From Chrysemys picta bellii (Eukaryota; Chordata; Testudines; Emydidae), in the NCBI RefSeq assembly GCF_011386835.1, contig NC_088796.1, forward strand, positions 29,653,011-29,717,010: a stretch of DNA of 64,000 nucleotides, given 5' to 3'. A model generated the notes under the pieces. That model ran no database searches. It had not been told where the DNA came from and was given only the letters and a program-made list of their open reading frames with translations. Within the stretch, counting starts at the first letter, position 1; the number at the start of each line of letters is the position of its first letter. A program made the position numbers and the translations under genes. Positions 56,460-64,000 of the stretch are shown one piece after another.

Positions 56460-59400
56460 GTAAGGTGACCGGGGGCAGCGCTCCATTAACCTGGGATGAG
56501 AAGGGAGGATGGGTGGAGCAGCCCCCCAAGTGCAGGGAAGGTGAGGGGGCGGGAGGCTGGAGAAGAATGGGTGTGTAGGAGGGGTGCTGGGGCGTATCTG
56601 TAAATGGAGGGGCTGGATAGGTTTGGGGTAGAGGCAGCAAAGGCTGTGGGGGAGGTAAGGGGATGCGTGGGGAGATGTTGGGATATAGGAGGTGTAGAGG
56701 ATTTGGAAGGGTGTGGGGAGAGACTGAATGGAGAGTTTATGCACACCCTGCAAAACTTTCAGATGTATTTCAAACAGTCCATTGTTATGTGTTAGCATAT
56801 TGAGATGTAATTAATAAAATAAAAAGTTTGCTGCCCTTAGGATGCCCAGACATCCCAATATTAGGGGCTTTGTCTTATATAGGCAGCTATACCCCGGAAA
56901 AACAAAGTGTCCGGATTTTTCACACTTGCTATCTGGTCACCCTAGCTGCCCTTATGGGGCTTGCTGATGTCCTTGCCTCTAGTATCCCTGGCTGCAGCAT
57001 GTTCCACAGCCTGTATAACAAGCCAAGCATGCCTAGCGTTTGTGGAGTCAGAGGGAGACCAGGTAGCCTCTTTCAATGGACCAATTTCTGTTGGTGAGAG
57101 AGACAAGCTTTCGAGCATACACGGAGCTCTTCTTCAGGTCATTTGTGAAGTCATGTTTTTCCTACGGAAAACTTAAAGGAGACTGTTGGCCTGATATTGC
57201 TTTAGTTCTACAAAGCATTTTTGAGATGTTTATTCATCTGCAGTCTAGGGCCCACTTGTTCTGGTGGAGTGTGGCGGCTGCTTTGCACTGTCCCATCAGT
57301 ACAAAGCAGCCTAAAGCTCGCAGAGCCAACCCAGGTGGGAGGATGGAATATCTCCCTAGCATAGGGGGAAATCTCTGATGGCCTAGAGCTGGCATAGTTG
57401 CTGCTGTCCTGTCCTCCTTCCCTGATGCTGACATCAAGGGCATGATCAAGGTTTTCTTACCCCCCTCCGACTCCCGCTGCAGTATGGGATCCGTAGAGTA
57501 GTTATGGACTCCCCCAATAGATAACAAAGGGTCTGAACCAGCACACAGCCAGCCTAGTATTGGAGGAGCGCAAAGGCCACCTTTTGCATGTCCTCCTCCT
57601 GAGCTGAGCTGTGTCCCTCTCAGACATAGTTGAGGATCTGGGCCTATAAATGTATCAAAGAAGAAAAGTGTGTTTATGTTGTAGCAGCGGGTGGCTGCAA
57701 TCATTATAGTAGAGTTCTTTAATCGTTTCCATTCTCAACCTCTGTCTTCATCTTACACCTTTCTATAAGTTCCACCTTTTCGGCTGAAATATCAGGGCAT
57801 CGCCTCTGCCCCCCATTGATTTTCTGTGCAAAATATTTGAGCAAAAACAGTTCAGCTGTATTTGAAAATGAGAATGAAAATACTACTTTCCTCACTATTA
57901 AAATGGAACAGTACTACATTTGGAACCTGCATCTGAAATGTGACATGCAAATAGACCCGCTTGAGGAGAAATGCCTTTGGGTGTTCCTGGGAATTTGGTT
58001 TTGATCAAAAATTGTTTTTTCATGTGACTGAGTTAAAACCCTTTTAAGGTCACATTCTGCTCAGGCACACATTGGCTGTTTCTTGAGTGTTGGCTTTTCC
58101 TTTGCTAATCTTGTAAAATGAACATTTGAGGAAGCGGGCTATGTGTTCTGCATGGCTAACTTAGCTGCCTATTGAAAAGAAATCTGTACATAAACCAAGG
58201 AAGGAGCTCCACATTATCCCTTTCTCCAGCTACTTGTGCAATGCCTTGCTAAAGTGCACCATAAGGGAGTGAGCTGCTATGGTCCCTCGCAGCTTTCCCC
58301 CTGGAGTAGGATCCTGTCAACAGGACTTGGAACTCTGCTGGACAAGCACTTTCTTGCGAGAGCCTCCCATTCCCACAGTCTCCTCACTATGTCTCATAGA
58401 GTTCCTGTGACAGTGGCAAAGGACGGCTTCTGTGAGCCATATAAGGGGCACTGGATGAATCCTTGCTCTGCCATACCTTAAGGTCTCTCCATCTGACAAA
58501 GGCATAAGGTTCCTTGAATATGCAAGAGAGGGGCTCTCCCAAGGTGTATGGGACGGACTGTTCCAGCAGGCTTCTGCTAACTTGTTTCAGATAATGGATT
58601 TTACCCACATTATTGTCAGTTTTCATTGACCCAATAGAGCTAGTCAGTTTTGAAAATCCTGGCCACAATACATTAGTGTTTATGAAAATATGAATGTAAA
58701 TACCATAGAAATAAGAGAAAGTATCTTATACAAGGTTTAAGTCAATAATGACATAGAGCAGGATTATGAGAATGAAGCTAATGAAAGAAGAATGAAAAAC
58801 AATTGCAAGATAATATCTGTGAGAATCTACAGTTGGAGGGAAAATGGCACTGTGTATTGTCTGTGATGCAGTATATGATTTAATTACAGATTATACTGTA
58901 ATGCGTACAAGGGGACAGTAACTTTAGAGTGCTTAATCGTGAATCTTTAATGGTCTAACATGGTATTTTTTGTATGTAATAGCAATCCTTCCCCCTATGT
59001 TTCTATTTTAATTTTCTTAGTCGTATAAAATAACTTAGGGGGTGAACCAAAGCTCCTTGAAATGATTGGAAAGATTCCCGTTCACTTCAATAGGCATTGG
59101 ATCAACTTCCTTTTGTCTGTTCATCTGGAGACTCTGGACAATGGAAATACTTTGTTGTTTTAGTAGTTGTTTGGTGCTGTCACAAAAAAAAAAGAAAGAT
59201 CTGGAGTAAAACCTTTTTTCTAAAGGGTACCTAACAATTTTATGTCAAATTTCTAATGACTCACATAAGACTAATACCTTACTCCACAAGTAGTCCTGCT
59301 GATTAAATGGAACTATTTTATGCAATAAGGTGGCACTCTAGTTCTCAGATTTTTCTTTCACAACTCTGAGGTTGTGTTATGAATCCTCCTTGTTAGGCGG

Positions 59401-60127
59401 AGCAGAATTAAAAGTAAATATTGTCTAAAACAAACTGAACAAAAATATCTTTCCCTTTGCCCTATGCCAACCTAAGTTTTAAAAAAAAAATGCTGCAAAT
59501 AATCTGACCATGGGTACTTAAAAAAATCTGTACAATATATTCCCACATGCTGTGCTTAACTTTAGAATCCAGTACTATAATCTATAATAAACACATTTCT
59601 AGGTTGCTCAGTTTTCATCTACAATCTAAGTATTTTGGGGTAGCATTCCTTTATCTCTTATAGAATTACTGATCTTTGGCCCCTGTAAACCAGATAAAAT
59701 GATTGTTCTCCTGACAAGATTTGCCTCTTCTGTTTCTGCAAGGTGACTAGTATATACATTTCCTTTGTATTACAGTACATGATATCATAATGAAATATTT
59801 CTACATTTTTCATTTGTATCCACATTTATCTATTTATAATGGTTATACTGTCTCTGCTTGAGGCTTTATCCAGCACTTCAATTCCCTTCCTCCTTCCTTT
59901 CCCCTGACATTTTCTGAGTTACAGAACAATTTAGGAGATTGGCCAATCGCATTCAGAGCATCGCTTCATTTACAATTGACATTCTGAAGAGACATCTAAG
60001 CAGTGTTCTTTGACTGTGGCTTATACTTTGCTTTTACTGTTGTTCATATGGAGAAAAAGAAAGTGCACCCAAATCTCTTCAAGCTATCTGTGATGTAATA
60101 TTCCAGAGAGTGGACAGAATCATTTTT
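56460..60127. other. Probable first intron of the downstream gene (intergenic if that gene call is wrong)
   Basis: A repeat fragment at about 57065-57145 (GGACCAATTTCTGTTGGTGA) matches the family at 813. The rest is low-information A/T-rich sequence without coding evidence. Confidence 0.4.
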
Positions 60128-60884
60128 GGATGTTTTTCTACTTTTTTAAATATTGATTTCAATTACAACACAGAATACAAAGTGTACAGTGCTCACTTCA
60201 TATTATTATTTCTGATTACAAATATTTGCACTGTAAAAAGGATAAAAGAAATAGTATTTTTCAATTCACCTCATACAAGTAACATAGTGCAATCTCTTGT
60301 ATCGTGAAAGTGCAGCTTACAAATGTAGAATTATTATTATTATTTTTACAAAGCTGCACTTAGAAACAAAACAATGTAAATCTTTAGAGCCTACAAGTCC
60401 ACTCAGTCCTACTTTTTGTTCAACCAATCACTAAGACAAATGAGTTTGTTTACATTTACGGGAGATAATGCTGCTTGCTTCTTATTGACAATGTCACCTG
60501 AAAGTGAGAACAGGCATTCACATGACACTGTTGTAGCCGGTGTTGCAAAGTATTTACTTGCCAGATATGCTAAACATTTGTATGCCCCTTGATGCTTTGA
60601 CTTGTAGGCTCTAAAGTTTTACATTGTTTTGTTTTTGAGTGCATTGTTTTGTTTTTGAGTTATGTAACAAAAAAAATTCTACATTTGTAAGTTGCACTTT
60701 CATGATAAAGAGATTGCACTACAGTACTTGTATGACGTTTATTGAAAAATACTATTTGTTTTGTTGATCTTTTTTTCAGTGCAAATATTTGTAATCTGAA
60801 ATAATAATATAAAGTGAGCACTGAACACTTTGTATTCTGTGTTGTAATAGAAATCAATACATTTGAAAATGTAGAAAAACATCC
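60128..60884. mobile_element. Foldback hAT element with ~275-bp inverted arms
   Basis: Arms 60128-60400 and 60599-60884 are imperfect inverted repeats (left GGATGTTTTTCTAC; right GTAGAAAAACATCC). They flank a 198-bp core that encodes the end of a hAT transposase on the minus strand. The right arm has a tandem 20-bp duplication at 60621-60660. I recognise the arms as the subterminal sequence of a common turtle hAT transposon. The outermost ends were not found. Confidence 0.85.
60409..60600 (-). pseudogene. hAT transposase C-terminal (dimerisation) fragment
   Basis: The frame is open for about 60 codons to a natural TAG (60409-60411). It reads YLASKYFATPATTVSCECLF, then SLSGDIVNKKQAALSP and NKLICLSDWLNKK. 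This is the hAT C-terminal dimerisation domain, with CECLFS at the usual CER-FS site. The catalytic part and BED finger are absent, so no activity is possible. Confidence 0.85.
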
Positions 60885-62159
60885 TGATTAGATTTATAAA
60901 ATGATAAGAGCCTGTCTGAATGCTCTATTTCAAAATACGAATAATCTCATGGAAGTGAATTATAAATATACATTTCAAATAATAACCAAAGATCTCTTTC
61001 CTTCCAGTGTTGCTCTTCTCACTGATTGTTAATTGCAATGCATTTGCAAGTACTTTGCTATTTATTAAGGTGTAAAGGGGGCTAGAGATTATACCTATCT
61101 AGGTATCTGAAATAAAATCATCCTAAGTATGTCAGTGCTGGTGATAAATCCTGTTAAAGATACATGGAGACAGACTTGTTGAGAGAGGATTAGCAGGATA
61201 CATTTTCTATTGGTTGTCGTGACAACCATGACTCCATGCAGCTGTAAAGCGGCATGTTAATCCATGCAGGTTAATCTAGTTTCAAGATTAGCTCATCAAT
61301 ATCAAGCCACTAAATAACAGGTGGGTTAAATGCCTTTTATTCTTTTTCTTAAAAAAAAAAAAAACAGCCCCCAAAACCTATACAAATAACAAATAAATTA
61401 TATGACCCAGGAAGGTATTTACACTTTGAATTAATTTGTTGATCCAAATTATTATTATTAATTACAGCAGTAACCAAAATGTGCTAGGTATTGTACATAT
61501 ATATGTGAAGACACAGTTCTCTCCCACCCCCAAAGAGTTTACAATATAAAATGTCCAGGGTTGGGGATACACATAAAATCTACTAGAAACATGGTGAGAG
61601 AAAAGATGACTGGTTTATGTCTTCTTACTACCATGATTGCCTGTTGTTTGTTTTGTTCAGTTATTAGATTTTTCATAAATGAATGTCTGGCTCATTTCTT
61701 ATAGATGTCATGGCAGAAGTGGATGTTGAAAAATGATTTGATATCCTGATACAGCACAGCACATAAGCATATGTTTAACTTTAAATTTGCAAACAGTTTA
61801 CTTCAATGGGATTACTCACATGCATAAAAGTAAGCATATACTTAAGTGCTTATTCAAGGATGGAATGAGGAATGGCCTGGTGTATAAGCTCAGGAAGAGT
61901 GCTCTGTTCATAGTGCTAGTGGAGAAAAGGGGGTGGCAGGCAACATAACAAATACCATCTAAACAATAGGGTGGAGCAGAGTTATGTAGCATCTGAAAGG
62001 CCAGGACAAATAACTTCAAGTCAAGTGGCTCAATTTATGTGATGAAAATTGAAAATAAAGCACTTTGTTTCCATGTGAAGCAAAAGAAAATAAGAGTGTG
62101 AGAAAAGGTTCTTAGACTAATTAGTCTGGTGGTTTGGCAAAGTTGCAGACTTTGCCAAA

Positions 62160-62660
62160 GTTAGAACAGCCATCTAGGAATCTAGATTCTTGGGTTTATT
62201 CCTGTCTTGGTCACTGGCTTGCTTTTTATCCTTGAACACATCACTTAGGCCATGTCTACGTTACAGGTGCTACAGCGGCACAGCTCTGGCACCGTACCTA
62301 TGCCACTAAATGTATTGTAAATGCACACTACAGCAACGGAAGGGATTTTCCCATTTCTGTAATAACTCCACCTCACCTAGTGACGATAAGTGGGTCGACT
62401 GAAGCATTCTTCCATTGACCTAGCCGTGTCTACACTGTGGATTCAAGGGCTTTATCTATGGTGCTCAGGGGTGTGGATTTTTCACACCGCTGAGCATGGT
62501 ACCTATGTCAACCTGAGCTTTTAAACATAGACCAGGCTTTAGTAGCTCCATTTGCCCATATGTGAAGTGGGTGTATTAATACTTATTGTACCTCACAGGA
62601 GTGTTTTAAGGCTTTATTAATGTTTACAAAGCTCTTTGCAATTCTTTGGTTCAAAAGACC
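62160..62660 (+). mobile_element. tRNA-SINE-like copy split by a MITE
   Basis: The left part (62160-62247: ATCTAGATTCTTGGGTTTAT, TCACTGGCTTGC, CACATCACTTA) and the right part (62539-62660: TTAGTAGCTCCATTTGCCCA, TACCTCACAGGAGTGTTTTA) join into one SINE-like sequence if the intervening MITE is removed. Confidence 0.65.
62248..62538. mobile_element. GGTCTACACT-type MITE (Harbinger-like), copy C
   Basis: The ends are GGCCATGTCTACGTTACAG and CATAGACCAGGCT, flanked by TTA on both sides (62245-62247 and 62539-62541). This 3-bp duplication is compatible with PIF/Harbinger insertion (TWA). The interior has GTCTACACTG at about 62429. Confidence 0.75.
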
Positions 62661-62968
62661 CTGCAGATATGTACGTTGTTGTTTGTTGTTATTATTATTT
62701 TATTAGTTAATAGTCTGATATAACAATGGCACTACTTAAAAATGATCTGAGCTGTCGGCATGGTCTTGACTATAATCATAACAGTTGAATACAATAAGCA
62801 TTAATAATTTAGGCTAAATACAACCTAATTTTCTGAAATGTAGAATACGTATGAGTTTTTCAATAAGATAAAATGTATAAAAAGTTTGAAGAGTCTGTGC
62901 TATTCTGTTATTCAAATCATTCAAGTCAATGAGTGCTGATTTTTAAAAATATATATATTTTTAAATAT

Positions 62969-63100
62969 CAGAGGGGTAGCCGTGTTAGTCTGAATCTGTA
63001 AAAAGCAACAGAGGGTCCTGTGGCACCTTTGAGACTAACAGAAGTACTGGGAGCATAAGCTTTCGTGGGTAAGAACCTCACTTCTTCAGATGCAAGATGT
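62969..63100 (+). repeat. Short dispersed element (GTAGCCGTGTTAGTCTG type)
   Basis: The sequence reads CAGAGGGGTAGCCGTGTTAG, TCCTGTGGCACCTTTGAGAC and AGCATAAGCTTTCGTGGGTA. It is the relative of the arms of the 35063-35194 palindrome. Confidence 0.75.
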
Positions 63101-63109
63101 CATTAATTG

Positions 63110-63600
63110 TTAGCTTTTTTTGACCCAAGTAGGTCTTCTGGGTTGGTACTGTTAGGTGGAGAAATTGATGATGGAGTCAGGTATTTCTTTGGTACAATCC
63201 TGTTTATTTACAAAGCATGTACAAAGTCCCGTTTCCCTGAACAAAGCAAATGGCAGGAGACTGTTTCTTTGCTCACACTTCCAAGCCTCTTTCAACCAGC
63301 ACTCTACCCAAAAGCTCTCTTCTCAGGTTCATGGTGCAAGTGGTTCTCCACGGCTTCCTTGCTTCCTTCTCTGTGTGCTTCTGTGGTGTTTCTGCTGCTT
63401 TTCTCCACACACATCCAGCCACTCTGCATTTGCATTCAGCCCCCAGTGAAACCCCTTTGCCTGCATAGCTGAGATTCTTCACCACCCTTGCATGTGGCCT
63501 GTATTTTGTGAGAGGGCTCCCATTATCTCAACTGTCTATTCCATAAAGGAGCTTAATTGTATTTTTACATTTATCCTGAATAACAAATGGTTGTCACAAA
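63110..63600 (-). other. Possible LTR-like stretch
   Basis: On the minus strand a TTTGTAAATAAACAGG phrase resembles an LTR R-region poly(A) signal. No TG...CA ends, primer site or coding region could be confirmed. Low confidence. Confidence 0.2.
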
Positions 63601-63628
63601 CCCCAGCTTCAGCAAGGTTTCACCCACA

Positions 63629-63860
63629 GCATAGGAACATAAGAATTGCCATACTGGATCAGACCAAGGTCCATCTAGGCCAGTATCCTGTCTTCCAACA
63701 GTGGCCAATGCCAGGTGCCCCAGAGGGAATGAACAGAATACATAATCATCAAGTGATCCATCCCCTGTCACTCATTCCCAGCTTCTGGCAAACAGAGGCT
63801 AGGGAATCCATCGCTGCCCATCCTGGCTAATACCATTGATGGGCACAGCAATATATTTCC
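63629..63860 (-). mobile_element. CR1 LINE 3' end, 5'-truncated
   Basis: On this strand it begins GGAACATAAGAATTGCCATA and continues GGCCAATGCCAGGTGCCCCA and AGCTTCTGGCAAACAGAGGC, the reversed 3' region of a turtle CR1 family. It is truncated near 63860 and non-coding. Confidence 0.85.
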
Positions 63861-64000
63861 CAAGGCACATAATTTAGAGCCATAGAGTGAAATGGGAGTT
63901 TTGCCACTGACCTCAACAGAGCCAGGATTTCACCCATAATTTCTTTTTTGCCGTAGGAGCAAGGCTCAATGTTTTGTTTTTCAATGGTTTATGTTTTCAT

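Noticed and set aside
56002..56798. Long overlapping open frames on both strands in the second CpG island (212 and 255 codons)
   Set aside because: High G+C removes stop codons in all frames. The translations are Pro/Ala/Gly/Arg-rich with no recognisable domain.
1..64000. CRISPR arrays, operons, integrons or phage-like modules
   Set aside because: No regularly spaced repeats with unique spacers and no ribosome-binding-site-led gene strings. The window is clearly vertebrate nuclear DNA.

Overview
The window is nuclear DNA from a reptile, most probably a turtle. The single host gene is vertebrate, split by GT-AG introns and A/T-rich. The intergenic and intronic DNA is packed with CR1 LINEs, tRNA-derived SINE fragments, a Penelope-type GIY-YIG remnant, and many short terminal-inverted-repeat DNA elements (hAT-, Tigger/pogo- and Harbinger-like). 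I recognise that combination from turtle genomes. No operons, CRISPR arrays or prokaryotic genes are present. Most open frames longer than 60 codons are chance frames or transposon debris.

The host gene is ZNF131 on the + strand. A CpG-rich promoter with ZNF143/THAP11-type, ETS and CCAAT motifs lies at about 19.69-20.47 kb, with a likely non-coding first exon ending at 20182. Six coding exons follow: 27217-27340, 28858-28959, 29542-29686, 33025-33713, 42605-42735 and 49629-50297. They join in frame to 619 codons plus stop. The product has an N-terminal BTB/POZ domain, a basic nuclear-localisation-like stretch, six zinc fingers and an acidic, Gln/Val/Glu-rich tail. A second CpG island at 55.9-56.46 kb ends in a strong splice donor (56460). 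By conserved vertebrate gene order I infer it is the first exon of the next gene, probably NIM1K, whose kinase exons lie outside the window.

Layout: 0-19.6 kb is intergenic. It holds an almost intact 548-codon minus-strand frame of an unnamed multicopy family (1874-3520), a Penelope endonuclease remnant, a SINE, several MITEs, and a 5'-complete but 3'-truncated CR1 (about 12.65-16.16 kb, minus). From 20 to 51.5 kb is ZNF131, whose introns hold nested transposons with readable target-site duplications, a near-perfect 132-bp palindrome, and two tandem 1.0-1.2 kb elements with shared ends. From 51.5 to 64 kb is intergenic. It holds one half of a dispersed repeat pair, the second CpG island, a foldback hAT element that keeps the transposase C-terminus, and a SINE split by a MITE.

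The points most worth a second look are: the 548-codon frame; splice-site architecture of ZNF131 in which acceptors are followed directly by donor-like sequence (one intron is flanked by a 12-nt direct repeat); an overlapping upstream ORF created at the exon 1/2 junction; a phased CCAAT cluster just inside intron 1; the intronic palindrome; and the hAT foldback. I ran no database search. Family names rest on recognition of motifs and protein sequence.
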